A stretch of DNA of 64,000 nucleotides from Rubellimicrobium rubrum. Lineage in GTDB: Bacteria > Pseudomonadota > Alphaproteobacteria > Rhodobacterales > Rhodobacteraceae. A model generated the notes under the pieces. It saw only the letters and a list, made by a program, of their open reading frames with translations. It did no database searches and was not told the DNA's origin. The stretch spans positions 1 through 64,000 of the forward strand of contig NZ_VDFU01000009.1 in NCBI RefSeq assembly GCF_006152115.1. The letters run 5' to 3'. Made by a program: the position numbers and the translations under genes. Positions 34,774 through 44,414 of the stretch are shown piece by piece. The first letter of the stretch is position 1. Every line of letters starts with the position of its first letter.

Positions 34774-36096
34774 ATGGACTGGAGGACGACCACGGCAGCC
34801 GATCTGGGCCGAGCCATTGCGGCAGGACAGGCCGACCCGGTCGAGGTGACCGACGCCTTCCTCGATGCTGCGGAAAGGCATGAGTTGTGCGGCCGGATCT
34901 ATGCCCGGCTGGCGCCCGACCGCGCCCGTGCCGAGGCTCGTGCCGCCCGCGATCGCGCCCGGTCGGGGTTGCTGCGCGGCCCGTTGGACGGCGTGCCGCT
35001 GTCCTGGAAGGATCTCTTCGACTCGGCGGGCATACGGACCGAGGCCGGAACCGCGCTGCTGGCCGGCCGAACGCCCGAGAGGGATGCGGGGGTGCTGCGG
35101 ACGGCGACCCTGGCCGGGACCGTATGCCTGGGCAAGACCCACATGACCGAGTTCGCCTTCTCGGGCCTTGGCCTGAACCCCGTCACCGCCACCCCGCCCA
35201 ACCGGTACGACCCGGACCGTCTCGCCGGCGGATCGTCCTCGGGCGCGGCCGCATCGGTGGCCTATGGGCTGGCGGCAGGGGCGGTGGGCTCGGACACCGG
35301 CGGCTCGATCCGGCTGCCCTCGGCTTGGAACGACTTGGTGGGCTTCAAGCCAGCTCATGGGAGCCTGCCCCTGGACGGTGTGGTTCCCCTGATCCCGTCC
35401 TTCGACACGATCGGTCCCTTGGCCCGCAGCGTCGAGGATGCCGCCCTGATCTGGCAGGTGATGGGCGGCCCCCGGGTGGACCTGTCAGGGGCCGATCTGG
35501 CGGGCGTCCGGATCGGGCTGCTGCGGACCGTCGTGGGCGACGACCTCGATCCCGAGCCGGCCCAGGCGCTCGAGGATGGCATGGAGCGGATGGCCCGGGC
35601 GGGTGCGCAGGTGACGGACCTCGAGCTTCCCGACCTCCCCCTCGCCTATGACCTGGGTTCCGCGCTTTATGCCGCCGAAGCTTGGGCCTGCTGGCGCGAG
35701 CGCATCGAAGGGAGCGAGGACAAGGTCTTCGCTCCGGTCCTGGCCCGCATCTCCTCGGGCCGCGACATCCTGGCTGCCGACTGGATCGCCGGAACGGCAG
35801 ACCTGCAACGGCTGCGCCTCCGCGCCTGGGAGGCCATGGCGGGCTTCGATGCCGTCCTTTGCGCCACTGCGCCGATCCTGCCCCCTTTGGCTGCCGCGAT
35901 GACGGCCGACCACGACCTGTTCCGGGTGACGAATCTGAAGGCGCTCCGCAACACCCGGATGGCGAACCTGCTGGGCCTCACCTCGATCTCGGTGCCCGCC
36001 GGGAGGCTGTCCTGCGGGCTGCTGCTAAGCGCGCTGCCGGGGCGCGAAGGCAGAATGTTAAGATTGGCGCAGGCAACCTTAAGGAACTTGGCCTAA
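34774..36096 (+). CDS. Amidase signature family hydrolase
   Basis: The product has 440 residues from the ATG at 34774. The Ser-cisSer-Lys triad is visible: Lys79 in PLSWKDLFD, the AGGSSSGAAAS segment at 151-161, and nucleophile Ser178 in GSDTGGSIRLPS. HMTEFAFSGLGLNP and GFKPAHGSLPLDG are further family landmarks. It is shorter than GatA and no gatB or gatC is near, so a stand-alone amidase is more likely than the tRNA amidotransferase subunit; the substrate is unknown. It is divergent from the monooxygenase. Confidence 0.9.
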   Translation: MDWRTTTAADLGRAIAAGQADPVEVTDAFLDAAERHELCGRIYARLAPDRARAEARAARDRARSGLLRGPLDGVPLSWKDLFDSAGIRTEAGTALLAGRTPERDAGVLRTATLAGTVCLGKTHMTEFAFSGLGLNPVTATPPNRYDPDRLAGGSSSGAAASVAYGLAAGAVGSDTGGSIRLPSAWNDLVGFKPAHGSLPLDGVVPLIPSFDTIGPLARSVEDAALIWQVMGGPRVDLSGADLAGVRIGLLRTVVGDDLDPEPAQALEDGMERMARAGAQVTDLELPDLPLAYDLGSALYAAEAWACWRERIEGSEDKVFAPVLARISSGRDILAADWIAGTADLQRLRLRAWEAMAGFDAVLCATAPILPPLAAAMTADHDLFRVTNLKALRNTRMANLLGLTSISVPAGRLSCGLLLSALPGREGRMLRLAQATLRNLA

Positions 36097-36218
36097 ATGC
36101 CACAGCAGCTCTTGTACCCCTGCTCGATTCGCTGCTGGATTTCTGGACAGACCGCCTGGGCGGACGATACTCTGGCTTCAAGCCGGGGCACGCGACGACC
36201 CTGGATCATGAGGCAGTG

Positions 36219-37397
36219 ATGGCGGCACCTGCGCGGTTCTCGGACCTTCCGGACTATGCATTTCCGCGTCTGCGGAAACTGCTGGACGCGCACGCCCCAG
36301 GCGGCGAACCCATCGCCATGTCCATCGGAGAGCCGACGCATCCGATGCCGCCCTTCCTGGGCGAGGTCATCGCCGCGAATCTCCAGGGCTTCGCCTCCTA
36401 TCCGCCCAACGAGGGCACGCCCGAGCTGCTCGGGGCGATCTCGGGCTGGCTCGGTCGCCGCTACGACGTCGCGGTCGCGCCCGATCGGATCCTGGTGCTC
36501 AACGGCACGCGCGAGGGGCTTTACAACGTCGCGATGGCGCTCTGCCCCGAGACGAAGAACGGGCAGCGTCCGGCGGTGCTGATCCCGAACCCGTTCTACC
36601 AGGTCTACATGGTGGCCAGCCTGTCGGTCGGGGCCGAGCCCGTCTTCGTGCCCGCCACCGCCGAGACCGGGCACCTCCCGGACTACGCCTCCCTTCCGGC
36701 CGAGGTGCTGGACCGCGTGGCCCTGGCGTATATCTGCTCGCCCGCGAATCCGCAGGGCGCGGTGGCGGACCGGGCTTATTGGACGCACCTGCTGCAACTC
36801 GCCGAGAAGCACGATTTCATCGTTCTCGCCGACGAGTGCTACTCCGAGGTTTATCGTGATACGCCTCCTGACGGAGCGCTGGCAGCGGCCAAGGCCATAG
36901 GCTGCGACCCCGAGCGGGTGGTCGCGTTCCATTCCCTGTCCAAGCGGTCGAACTTGGCGGGCCTGCGTTCCGGCTTCGCGGCGGGCGGCCCCCAGGCCAT
37001 CGCCCGGATGCGCCAACTCCGATCCTATGCAGGCGCCCCCTTGCCGCTGCCGTTGCAGCGTGTGGCCGAGAGGGCCTGGGCCGACGAGGGGCATGTGACC
37101 GCCTCGCGCGCGCTCTACCAGGACAAGTACCGCATCGCGGACGAGGTTCTGGGCGGCGTGCCGGGCTACATGCCCCCGCAGGCCGGTTTCTTTCTCTGGC
37201 TTCCGGTGGAAGACGGCGAGGCGGCGGCCCTTCGGCTCTGGCGCGAGGCCGGGGTGCGGGTGCTGCCCGGGGCCTACCTCGCCAAGGATGCGGGACAGGG
37301 CAATCCGGGCGAGGGATACATCCGGGTCGCCCTTGTGGCCGGGACTGATGATGTGCGGCGTGGGCTCAGGCTCATCCGCGACGTGCTATATAGGTAA
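36219..37397 (+). CDS. dapC: Class I/II PLP aminotransferase, DapC-like
   Basis: The product has 392 residues from the ATG at 36219, preceded by [16 protein letters not shown] and [22 protein letters not shown] open the fold; [17 protein letters not shown] binds the cofactor phosphate. [42 protein letters not shown] and [15 protein letters not shown] (PLP lysine) follow. The sequence recalls the succinyl-diaminopimelate aminotransferase group, which would feed lysine and peptidoglycan synthesis. The dapC name is moderate confidence. ftsK starts 14 bases after the stop. Confidence 0.85.
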   Translation: MAAPARFSDLPDYAFPRLRKLLDAHAPGGEPIAMSIGEPTHPMPPFLGEVIAANLQGFASYPPNEGTPELLGAISGWLGRRYDVAVAPDRILVLNGTREGLYNVAMALCPETKNGQRPAVLIPNPFYQVYMVASLSVGAEPVFVPATAETGHLPDYASLPAEVLDRVALAYICSPANPQGAVADRAYWTHLLQLAEKHDFIVLADECYSEVYRDTPPDGALAAAKAIGCDPERVVAFHSLSKRSNLAGLRSGFAAGGPQAIARMRQLRSYAGAPLPLPLQRVAERAWADEGHVTASRALYQDKYRIADEVLGGVPGYMPPQAGFFLWLPVEDGEAAALRLWREAGVRVLPGAYLAKDAGQGNPGEGYIRVALVAGTDDVRRGLRLIRDVLYR

Positions 37398-37411
37398 GGA
37401 GGAGGCGACCC

Positions 37412-40405
37412 ATGGCCTATCAGACACGCGACCGCGCCCCCCTCCTGGATAGCCAGACCCAGGCGTCTCTTGAAAAACGAGGCAAGGAGCTGGTGGGGCT
37501 GTCGCTCATCGCGGTGGGCCTGCTCGCCACGATGATGCTTGCCAGTTATTCGCCGGAGGATCCGAACTGGCTCCTGGCCTCGGACGCCCCGACGCAGAAC
37601 TGGCTGGGACGGTTCGGGGCCTCGATCGCGCACCCGCTGATGATGATCGTCGGCCGGGCCTCCTGGGGCATCCCGCTCGTTCTGTGCACCTGGGGTCTCC
37701 GCCTCGCGACGCACCGGGCCGAGGAGCGGGCGCGCACCGTCTTTGCGCCGATCTTCATCGCCGTGCTGGCTGCCGCCTTTGCTACGCTCCCGCCCGGCGA
37801 GGGCTGGACCCAAAGCTACGGGCCGGGCGGGCTTTTCGGCGACACCGCGCTGGGATTCCTCCTCACGGTCGTGCCGCTCGGCAGCCTTCTCGTGTCTCTG
37901 CTGGTGGCCGCCATCACCGCAGCGCTCGGGCTTTTCGTGCTGGGCGTCACCGGGGCCGAGATCCGGGTGGCCCGGCAGCGCACCGCACTGGGGCTGGTGC
38001 TGGCCTACGCCTGGGCGCTGCGGACCGCTGCGCGGGGGCTTCTGCTCGCGCTCGACGCCTACGAGATCGCGCTTCACCGCATCCGCGACATGATGGCCGA
38101 GCGCGCCGCCCGCATCGCCGCCGAGCAGGCGCGCCATGAGGAAGAGCAGCAGGCGATCCGAGCTTTGCCCGAGCCTGCGCCCCATGTGATGCCGGGTTCT
38201 CCCCGCACCACCGCCATCATGCGCCCGCAGCCGGGATCTGCGTCGCACAGCGCGCGTTCGCGCAACATGCCGCCTCCGTTCGGCGTTACGGACGCCGATC
38301 CGGAGGACGAGGACGGGTTGGAGCCCGAGGATTTCCACGACGACAGCTTTTGGCACGAGCCCGCATCGACCCGGCCTGCGATTCCGCCCGCGCCGGCCTT
38401 TCTGTCAACGCCTGCTCCGGATCATGCGCCCACCCCCGCTGCCATGGCGCTGTCGCTGGCGCCGAGCTTCCTTGGCAACCTGCTGCGCCGCGCTAGGGGC
38501 GAGGCCGAGCCGGCCACCACCCCCGAGGACGAGCACCGCGGCGAGCGGATCAAGGCCCGCATCGGCGACGCTATCCGTGCCCGCAAGCAGACCGCCCCCG
38601 CTGCCGACATCATCGAGCACGATTTTGAGGAGCCGATCCCGGTCGCCCGCCGAATTGCGCCGGCTGCCGCTCAGCGCCCCGAGCCGGTCGTGCCCGCTGC
38701 TCCCCGCCGGGGTGAAGTGCCGGCCCGGGCTGCGGCCACGCCGGCTCCGGTGATGCGCGTCACGGTCCCAGAACCCGAAACCCTGGATGAGGGTGGCGAA
38801 GAGGATCTGCCCGAGATCGCGCCCGTTCCGGCCCGACAGGCCCCTATCCCGCGCATGGCGGCCCCGGCCCCGAAGCCTGTTCCCAAGGCTCCGGCCGCCA
38901 TGACCTATGCCCCGCCGCCCATGGACCTCCTGACGGACCCGGCGGACATCCAACGGCACCACCTCCCCGACGAGTCCCTGTCCGAGAACGCCCGCGCCTT
39001 GGAGCAGGTTCTCGACGACTTCGGCGTCAAGGGCGAGATCACATCGGTCCGTCCTGGGCCCGTAGTCACCATGTACGAGCTGGAACCCGCGCCGGGTCTC
39101 AAGGCGTCTCGCGTGATCGGCTTGGCTGACGACATCGCCCGCAACATGTCGGCGCTGTCGGCGCGCGTCTCCACGGTCCCCGGCCGCAACGTGATCGGCA
39201 TCGAGCTTCCCAACGAGAAGCGCGAGAAGGTGGTTCTGCGCGAGATCCTCGCCGCCCACGCCTTCGACGACGTGCAGATGCGGTTGCCCCTGGCCCTGGG
39301 CAAGGACATCGGGGGCGAGCCCATCGTCGCGAACTTGGCTAAGATGCCGCACCTCCTGATTGCGGGAACCACCGGCTCCGGTAAGTCGGTTGCGATCAAC
39401 ACCATGATCCTGTCGCTCCTTTACAAGCTCACGCCCGAGGAATGCCGGCTGATCATGATCGACCCCAAGATGCTGGAGCTGTCGGTCTATGACGGCATCC
39501 CGCACCTCCTGAGCCCCGTCGTCACCGACCCCAAGAAGGCGGTCGTCGCCCTGAAATGGGTCGTGGGTGAGATGGAGGAACGCTACCGCAAGATGTCCAA
39601 GATGGGCGTCCGCAACATCGAGGGCTACAACGGCCGCGTCCGCGACGCGCTGGAGCGGGGCGAGATGTTCTCGCGCACCGTCCAGACCGGCTTCGACGAC
39701 GACACGGGCGATCCGGTCTTCGAAACCGACGAGTTCATGCCCGAGATCCTGCCCTTCATCGTCGTCATCGTGGACGAGATGGCCGACCTGATGATGGTGG
39801 CCGGCAAGGAGATCGAGGCCTGCATCCAGCGCCTTGCCCAGATGGCGCGAGCCTCGGGCATCCACCTCATCATGGCGACGCAGCGCCCGTCGGTGGACGT
39901 CATCACCGGCACGATCAAGGCAAACTTCCCGACCCGGATCAGCTTCCAGGTGACCTCCAAGATCGATTCGCGCACCATTCTGGGCGAACAGGGGGCCGAG
40001 CAGCTCCTGGGTCAGGGCGACATGCTCTACATGGCCGGCGGCGGGCGCATCACCCGCATCCACGGCCCCTTCTGCTCGGATGAGGAGGTCGAGGAGATCG
40101 TGACCTATCTCAAGGCCTATGGCCCGCCCGACTATGTGGGGTCGGTCCTCGAGGAACCGCCAGAGGACGGAGAGTCGTCCGGCACCACCCTGCCGACCGG
40201 CAACGAGACCGAGGACGCGCTTTACGACATGGCGGTGCAGATCGTGGCGCGGGACCGCAAATGCTCCACGAGCTACATCCAGCGCAAGCTCGCCATCGGC
40301 TACAACAAGGCCGCCCGTCTGGTGGAGCAGATGGAAGAGGAAGGGGTGGTGACGCCTGCCAATCATGTGGGCAAGCGCGAGATCCTGGTGCCCGAGGCGC
40401 ACTGA
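37412..40405 (+). CDS. ftsK: DNA translocase FtsK
   Basis: Pumps DNA at the division septum to help chromosome separation. The product has 997 residues. The N-terminal 190 residues contain about four membrane helices (for example [17 protein letters not shown]). A Pro/Ala/Glu-rich linker runs from about 230 to 500. The motor domain has Walker A GTTGSGKS near 652 and a Walker B region [12 protein letters not shown] near 785, with [13 protein letters not shown] after it. The C-terminal gamma winged helix ([26 protein letters not shown], near 930, cited in part) recognises KOPS sites. AAGGAGGAGG precedes the ATG. Confidence 0.97.
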   Translation: MAYQTRDRAPLLDSQTQASLEKRGKELVGLSLIAVGLLATMMLASYSPEDPNWLLASDAPTQNWLGRFGASIAHPLMMIVGRASWGIPLVLCTWGLRLATHRAEERARTVFAPIFIAVLAAAFATLPPGEGWTQSYGPGGLFGDTALGFLLTVVPLGSLLVSLLVAAITAALGLFVLGVTGAEIRVARQRTALGLVLAYAWALRTAARGLLLALDAYEIALHRIRDMMAERAARIAAEQARHEEEQQAIRALPEPAPHVMPGSPRTTAIMRPQPGSASHSARSRNMPPPFGVTDADPEDEDGLEPEDFHDDSFWHEPASTRPAIPPAPAFLSTPAPDHAPTPAAMALSLAPSFLGNLLRRARGEAEPATTPEDEHRGERIKARIGDAIRARKQTAPAADIIEHDFEEPIPVARRIAPAAAQRPEPVVPAAPRRGEVPARAAATPAPVMRVTVPEPETLDEGGEEDLPEIAPVPARQAPIPRMAAPAPKPVPKAPAAMTYAPPPMDLLTDPADIQRHHLPDESLSENARALEQVLDDFGVKGEITSVRPGPVVTMYELEPAPGLKASRVIGLADDIARNMSALSARVSTVPGRNVIGIELPNEKREKVVLREILAAHAFDDVQMRLPLALGKDIGGEPIVANLAKMPHLLIAGTTGSGKSVAINTMILSLLYKLTPEECRLIMIDPKMLELSVYDGIPHLLSPVVTDPKKAVVALKWVVGEMEERYRKMSKMGVRNIEGYNGRVRDALERGEMFSRTVQTGFDDDTGDPVFETDEFMPEILPFIVVIVDEMADLMMVAGKEIEACIQRLAQMARASGIHLIMATQRPSVDVITGTIKANFPTRISFQVTSKIDSRTILGEQGAEQLLGQGDMLYMAGGGRITRIHGPFCSDEEVEEIVTYLKAYGPPDYVGSVLEEPPEDGESSGTTLPTGNETEDALYDMAVQIVARDRKCSTSYIQRKLAIGYNKAARLVEQMEEEGVVTPANHVGKREILVPEAH

Positions 40406-40441
40406 GGGCCCCCCGACGGACTGCCCCGACGGCCTACCACG

Positions 40442-40467
40442 ACGGCGCGCCCCAACCGGCGCGCCGT
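40442..40467 (+). terminator. Hairpin after ftsK
   Basis: ACGGCGCGCC, loop CCAACC, GGCGCGCCGT: a 10-bp perfect stem 36 bases after the stop, followed by only a short T-pair. Confidence 0.6.
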
Positions 40468-40584
40468 TCGCGTTCCGGTGATCGTCACCACCTTTCGATC
40501 TGACGTTATCGCTTGTCGCTCGGGCTTCGGGCAGGACGGCGCTATATGGATCGCTGACGCTCGAACCCCTGAAAGGATCTGCCC

Positions 40585-41178
40585 ATGATGCGCCGCCTCG
40601 CCCTTGCCGCCCTGGTCGCGCTCGCGCCCATAGCGGCCCTGGCCCAGCAGCTCTCGCTGGGCGAGATCTCGGCTTATCTGAATTCGATCCAGACCGCGGC
40701 CGGCGGTTTCACGCAGGTCAACGTGGACGGGAGCGTTTCCACAGGGAACGTCTACATCAAGCGCCCCGGCCGCATCCGTTTCGAGTACGCGGACGGGAAC
40801 AGCCTGTTCCTGGCGGGAGGCGGCCAGGTCGCCGTGTTCGACGCCGCCTCGAACGAAGGACCCCAGCGCTTTCCGCTGAGCGAGACGCCGCTGTCGATCA
40901 TCTTGGCCGGGAACGTGGATCTGTCACGGGCGGGCATGGTCACGGGCCATACATCGGACGGAACGTCGACCATCGTCACGGCCCAGGATCCCCAGCACCC
41001 GGATTACGGATCGATCCAGCTTGTCTTTACCGCCGCCCCGGTCGAGTTGCGGCAATGGATCGTCACGGACGGGAGTGGCACGCAGACCACCGTCATCCTG
41101 AACGACATGCGGACCGGCGTGCAGATCGGCGACCGAGCGTTCAATATTCAGGCCGAGATGCAGGACTGGGGGCGCTGA
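40585..41178 (+). CDS. lolA: Outer-membrane lipoprotein carrier protein LolA
   Basis: Carries lipoproteins across the periplasm from LolCDE to the outer membrane. The product has 197 residues with a signal peptide (MMRRLALAALVALAPIAALAQ). SLGEISAYLNSIQTAAGGFTQVN, GNVYIKRPGRIRFEYADGN, and the C-terminal LRQWIVTDGSGTQTTVILNDMRTG follow the LolA fold order. The gene follows ftsK by about 180 bases, an order I recall in Alphaproteobacteria. A terminator lies just downstream. Confidence 0.93.
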   Translation: MMRRLALAALVALAPIAALAQQLSLGEISAYLNSIQTAAGGFTQVNVDGSVSTGNVYIKRPGRIRFEYADGNSLFLAGGGQVAVFDAASNEGPQRFPLSETPLSIILAGNVDLSRAGMVTGHTSDGTSTIVTAQDPQHPDYGSIQLVFTAAPVELRQWIVTDGSGTQTTVILNDMRTGVQIGDRAFNIQAEMQDWGR

Positions 41179-41205
41179 TCCCCCGGGCGCTGACCTCTCG
41201 ACAGC

Positions 41206-41235
41206 AAAGGCCCCGGTCCCGCGACCGGAGCCTTT
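41206..41235. terminator. Bidirectional terminator between lolA and the convergent gene
   Basis: AAAGGCCCCGGTC, loop CCGC, GACCGGAGCCTTT: a 13-bp stem with one mismatch, A-rich on one side and T-rich on the other, so it can serve both strands. Confidence 0.85.
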
Positions 41236-41255
41236 CTCATCCTTGGCCTTTGGCG

Positions 41256-41585
41256 TCAGCCACGGCACTCCGGATGCTCGCTGACGTCATGGGCGTCATC
41301 GCAGCCCGAACCGCCCGGAACGCGCGGACGGCCACCATGGCCACCCCCGCGTGAATCGTCCCGGCGGTCGTCGCCCGCCCCGCGACCGCCGCGATGGTCG
41401 CCGCCGCCCCGGTCATCGCGGCCCTGGCCGCGGCCGCGCCGGTCGAAGATGCCTGCATCGTTGCCCAACCCAGCATAGGCCTGCGCCCCTGCGACATGGG
41501 TGCCCGTGCCGAACTCGGCGGCGGAGCCAGGCGCCGCTCCGAGGACAAGGGCGGCCAGGGTGGCGGTCAGAAGAAGCGTTCTCAT
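41256..41585 (-). CDS. Secreted Gly/Arg/Asp-rich protein with C-terminal cysteine pair
   Basis: The product has 109 residues. The signal peptide MRTLLLTATLAALVLGAAPG ends near GSAAEF. A short segment (THVAGAQAYAGLGNDAGIFD) leads into about 45 residues made almost only of Gly, Arg, Asp and His (RRGRGQGRDDRGGGDHRGG and similar). The end has two cysteines (SGCDDAHDVSEHPECRG). It looks like a disordered polyampholyte with a small disulfide knob. I do not know a function. It is divergent from another R/G/D-rich secreted protein across 240 bases that hold two copies of a palindromic motif. Confidence 0.65.
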   Translation of the reverse strand: MRTLLLTATLAALVLGAAPGSAAEFGTGTHVAGAQAYAGLGNDAGIFDRRGRGQGRDDRGGGDHRGGRGAGDDRRDDSRGGGHGGRPRVPGGSGCDDAHDVSEHPECRG

Positions 41586-41709
41586 GGTGCAGGTCCTTCG
41601 CACTGGTGTGATCGATGGACCCAATCTGCCCTTCATTGGCACGTCGCGGCACCGACCCCGGTCCCCCGATCCTGGGCCTATCTGCTGGACCTGTGGCCCC
41701 CGTCGGATC

Positions 41710-41721
41710 GGACCTTGGTCT
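41710..41721. promoter_or_regulatory. Putative response-regulator site A
   Basis: GGACCTTGGTCT: the same layout as GGAC-TTTG-GTCC with the last arm base changed. It lies between the divergent R/G/D-rich secreted-protein genes, 37 bases from site B. Confidence 0.5.
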
Positions 41722-41746
41722 GGGGCGGGCAGAAGGCCCGTTAACG

Positions 41747-41758
41747 GGACTTTGGTCC
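41747..41758. promoter_or_regulatory. Putative response-regulator site B
   Basis: GGAC-TTTG-GTCC, perfect 4-base arms. The left side also forms the perfect palindrome CCCGTTAACGGG (41737-41748). It lies 68 bases before the downstream R/G/D-rich gene. Confidence 0.55.
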
Positions 41759-41825
41759 GTCGTGTGAAGCCGATGCAGGATGCTACATTGACGGTGAAGA
41801 ACCCCTGGCCCCGAGCGCATCCGCC

Positions 41826-42302
41826 ATGACCCCGCCCGTTCTCCAAAGCCGCCGCCACGCTCTCGGCCTCCTTGGCTGGACCCTGGTGCTTGGGGCGACA
41901 CCGGCCGGCCTTTGGGGGGCTGGTCCGGCTTGGGCGCGGGACGGAGAGGACGACAGTGGCCGCGGCAACGGCAGAGACCGCGACGACGATGACCGCGACG
42001 ATGGAGACGGCCAAGGCCGTGGTCGCGGACGTGGACGGGGCGGGGATGATGGACCTGACGATCGCGATGATCATGGGCGCGCCGGTGGTCAGGGGCCGGG
42101 CGCGCGAGAGGGCAGCCCGACCAGCGAGGGGGGATCACGCGACAATGGCCAGCGCCTGCGCGACGTCACGGTCCGCTACTCGGATGGCTGGGTCGAACGC
42201 ATCGTCAGCGGTCGCTACGAGCTCATCGACCACCAGAGCCGTCTGGTCGTGCGCCGGACCGCGACGGCGGACGATTTCACCCGGATGATCGCACTCCGCT
42301 AG
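41826..42302 (+). CDS. Exported Arg/Asp/Gly-rich protein with conserved C-terminal domain
   Basis: The product has 158 residues. The N-terminus has RRHALGLLGWTLVLGATPAGL, a signal with a twin arginine, so Tat or Sec export is possible; cleavage is likely near AWARD. Residues 39-100 are almost entirely Asp, Arg and Gly (DRDDDDRDDGDGQGRGRGRG). The last 48 residues form an ordered part: RLRDVTVRYSDGWVERIVSG, then RYELIDHQSRLVVRRTA. That suggests a short beta-sheet domain, possibly binding a ligand or the sensor kinase. Function is unknown. The stop overlaps the convergent response-regulator stop by four bases. Confidence 0.7.
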   Translation: MTPPVLQSRRHALGLLGWTLVLGATPAGLWGAGPAWARDGEDDSGRGNGRDRDDDDRDDGDGQGRGRGRGRGGDDGPDDRDDHGRAGGQGPGAREGSPTSEGGSRDNGQRLRDVTVRYSDGWVERIVSGRYELIDHQSRLVVRRTATADDFTRMIALR

Positions 42303-42952
42303 GTTTTGCGGGTCTCGGGCCAGCCTTCCCGGGCGATTAGAGCGGCCTCGGTCCGGTTCCTGGCCTGAAGCTTCTGAAGGATGGCGGTCATGTAGTGCTT
42401 GACCGTCTTTTCCTGGAGATCGAGGTCGCGCGCGACCTCCTTGTTGCTCTTGCCTTCGGCCACGCGCCGCAGGATGTCCTCCTCGCGCTTGGTCAGTGTA
42501 TCGAGCGGGGTCGCCACCTTCTGCGCCCGCGGCGCGTTCAGCGCGGCCAGCACCTTCATGGCCAGGGACGGGGCCACATAGGTCCGTCCCTCGGCCAGGT
42601 CCGCCACGATCCCCACCAGTTCGCGCGCGCCCACGCCCTTGAGGATGTAGCCCGACGCGCCGGCCTTGAGCGCCTGCATCACGTCGTCGTCTTCCTCCGA
42701 CACGGTGAGCATGGCGCAGCGGGGTGGCTGGTCGAGCAGCATGATCCGTCGCAGCGTCGCGATCCCGCCGCCGGGCATGGAAATGTCGAGAAGCGCCAGA
42801 TCCGGCTTTTCGCGCAGGATGGCGGCTTCAGCCTCAGGCCCGGACGCGGCTTCCGCGACGACCGCGAATCGGCCCGATTCGGCGAGGGTGCGGGTCACCC
42901 CGTCGCGGTAGAGCGGATGATCGTCGGCGACGACGATGCGGATCAGGTCCAT
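42299..42952 (-). CDS. NarL/LuxR-type response regulator
   Basis: The product has 217 residues. Receiver domain: IRIVVADDHPLYRDGVTRTL, phospho-acceptor Asp56 in LALLDISMPGGG, AMLTVSEEDDDV and GYILKG. The C-terminal helix-turn-helix (about 148-200) reads LTKREEDILRRVAEGKSNKE and VKHYMTAILQKLQARNRTEA, typical of LuxR/NarL regulators. It is encoded just after the kinase with a ten-base overlap, so the two are a cognate pair. The GGAC-TTTG-GTCC motifs around this locus are candidate binding sites. Confidence 0.95.
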   Translation of the reverse strand: MDLIRIVVADDHPLYRDGVTRTLAESGRFAVVAEAASGPEAEAAILREKPDLALLDISMPGGGIATLRRIMLLDQPPRCAMLTVSEEDDDVMQALKAGASGYILKGVGARELVGIVADLAEGRTYVAPSLAMKVLAALNAPRAQKVATPLDTLTKREEDILRRVAEGKSNKEVARDLDLQEKTVKHYMTAILQKLQARNRTEAALIAREGWPETRKT

Positions 42953-44361
42953 GCGGGCCCTCCGGTCTCTAGGGTCATGATGATCTCGGCCCCGCCCTCG
43001 GGGCGGGCCCGTGCGACGAAGCTGCCGCCCAGGCTTTCGACACGGTCGCGCAGGCCCGCGAGGCCCATGCCACCCGTCCGGGGATCAGGCGGCAGCCCGG
43101 GACCCCTGTCGCGCACGGCCAGCGTCAGTTCGCCAACGGTGCAAGCGAGGTCCACTTCGAGCGCCTTGCCTCCGGCGTGGCGGCCGGCGTTTCCCAAGCC
43201 TTCCTGGACGAACCGGAAGATGCAGATCCGCGCGGCAGGGCCCAGGTTCGGATCGTCGGCGCACTGGACGCGGAGGCTGACAGCCTGACCGGTCCTGGCT
43301 TCATGGGCCTCCACTGCGCCGCCGGCAATTGCTGCCACCGGCCGGGCGGCGATGTCGGGAAGCTGGAGTCCCCGCGACAGAGCCCGCACCTCGGCCATCG
43401 CCTCAGAAATAGCCGCGGCCACCCGATCGAGGTCGGTCTCGGCGGCCTGGTCGCCTAGCCGATCGCGGAGGGCGTCAAGCCGGAGCGCCGCATAGGCCAG
43501 ATGCTGGGCCGGCCCGTCATGGAGGTCCGCGCCGATGCCGCGCATGGTCCGATCGGCCTGCGCTGCCGCGCGTCCTGCCGCGGCCTGGATGCGAAGGCGG
43601 AGTTCGTAGTTGCGGGTCGACAGCTCCCGCAGTTCCACAAGGCGCTGGTCCAAGGCGCGTCGCTGCGCTTCGATGGTGCGGCTTCCCCCCAGAACGATGC
43701 CATAAAGGATCGAGCCGAGGAGCAGGGTGGTCGCCGCCACGGCCCCCCACGCGCCGGCCTGCGCCGCTCGCAGGTCGCGCGCCAGTTCAGGCGCGACCTC
43801 GTAGAACTCGGCCACGGCGATGACCCGCCCCGACCACACTTCGCGGATAGGGGAGTAGATCTCCAGCAGCGGGAGGCCCAAAGCGGCTTCGGCGCTGTTC
43901 TCCTCCTCGTCGAGTTCGTCGAACGAGGCGACGACCTGCCCTTCCCAGGCCTCGCGTAGATCGTCGGTCAGGCCGAAGTTGCGTCCGATGATCGCGTCGT
44001 TCTCGGCCCAGATGACGGTTCCGTCGCCGCTCCAGAACTTGAAGGAAACGACTCGCTCGCCCAAGGGGGTGTTGACGAAGATTTCCTCAAGGGCCCGCCG
44101 TGCGCCCGGCGACAACTCGGGTGAGGCTGACAGCTGCTGGCTGATGGGTGCGATGACACTGTCGATATACAGCGCCGTCGCATTGGCCGAGTTGCGCGTC
44201 ACGGCCTCCTCCAGCCGTGCCGTCAGGATGGATCCAATGGCCAGGGTCGCCAAGACCAGCACGACACTCGAGGCCACCGCGAATCGCGTGGCCAGCGACA
44301 GGCGGCTCCACCGGGCCGCCAGACTGTCGGAACTGTCCGGGCTGGTCGCGACGATCGTCAT
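42943..44361 (-). CDS. Membrane sensor histidine kinase of the NarX type
   Basis: The product has 472 residues from the ATG at 44361. Membrane helices at about 25-48 and 203-225 enclose a periplasmic sensor domain of about 155 residues (with FKFWSGDGTVIWAENDAIIG and LLEIYSPIREVWSGRV), resembling a double-Cache/PAS-like fold. A coiled coil follows (EAQRRALDQRLVELREL). The HisKA_3 box has His281 in IGADLHDGPAQHLAYAAL, and the ATPase domain has RFVQEGLGNAGRHAGG (N box) and GMGLAGLRDRVESLGG. It is paired with the NarL-type regulator. A GGTC-TTTG-GTCC motif sits 37 bases before its start codon. Confidence 0.93.
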   Translation of the reverse strand: MTIVATSPDSSDSLAARWSRLSLATRFAVASSVVLVLATLAIGSILTARLEEAVTRNSANATALYIDSVIAPISQQLSASPELSPGARRALEEIFVNTPLGERVVSFKFWSGDGTVIWAENDAIIGRNFGLTDDLREAWEGQVVASFDELDEEENSAEAALGLPLLEIYSPIREVWSGRVIAVAEFYEVAPELARDLRAAQAGAWGAVAATTLLLGSILYGIVLGGSRTIEAQRRALDQRLVELRELSTRNYELRLRIQAAAGRAAAQADRTMRGIGADLHDGPAQHLAYAALRLDALRDRLGDQAAETDLDRVAAAISEAMAEVRALSRGLQLPDIAARPVAAIAGGAVEAHEARTGQAVSLRVQCADDPNLGPAARICIFRFVQEGLGNAGRHAGGKALEVDLACTVGELTLAVRDRGPGLPPDPRTGGMGLAGLRDRVESLGGSFVARARPEGGAEIIMTLETGGPAWT

Positions 44362-44397
44362 GGCCCCATTATCGCCCGGCGGTGGGGCGGGCGAAAC

Positions 44398-44409
44398 GGT
44401 CTTTGGTCC
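44398..44409. promoter_or_regulatory. Putative response-regulator site C
   Basis: GGTC-TTTG-GTCC, in the 53-base gap between the transglycosylase-like lipoprotein gene and the kinase gene. It shares the 10-mer CTTTGGTCCG with an ACTTTGGTCCG at site B. The flanks also match: CGG before and ACG/TCG after. Confidence 0.5.
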
Positions 44410-44414
44410 GACGC

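Noticed and set aside
34774-36096. Amidase as GatA of the tRNA amidotransferase
   Set aside because: It is shorter than GatA, and gatB and gatC are not nearby.
38405-40402. A 665-codon open frame antisense to ftsK
   Set aside because: Shadow of the ftsK frame; no motif and no ribosome-binding site.
41413-42138. Longer minus-strand frames that would merge the R/G/D-rich gene with the region beyond its promoter
   Set aside because: The upstream extension runs antisense into the divergent secreted-protein gene; the ATG at 41585 with a clear signal peptide is the sensible start.
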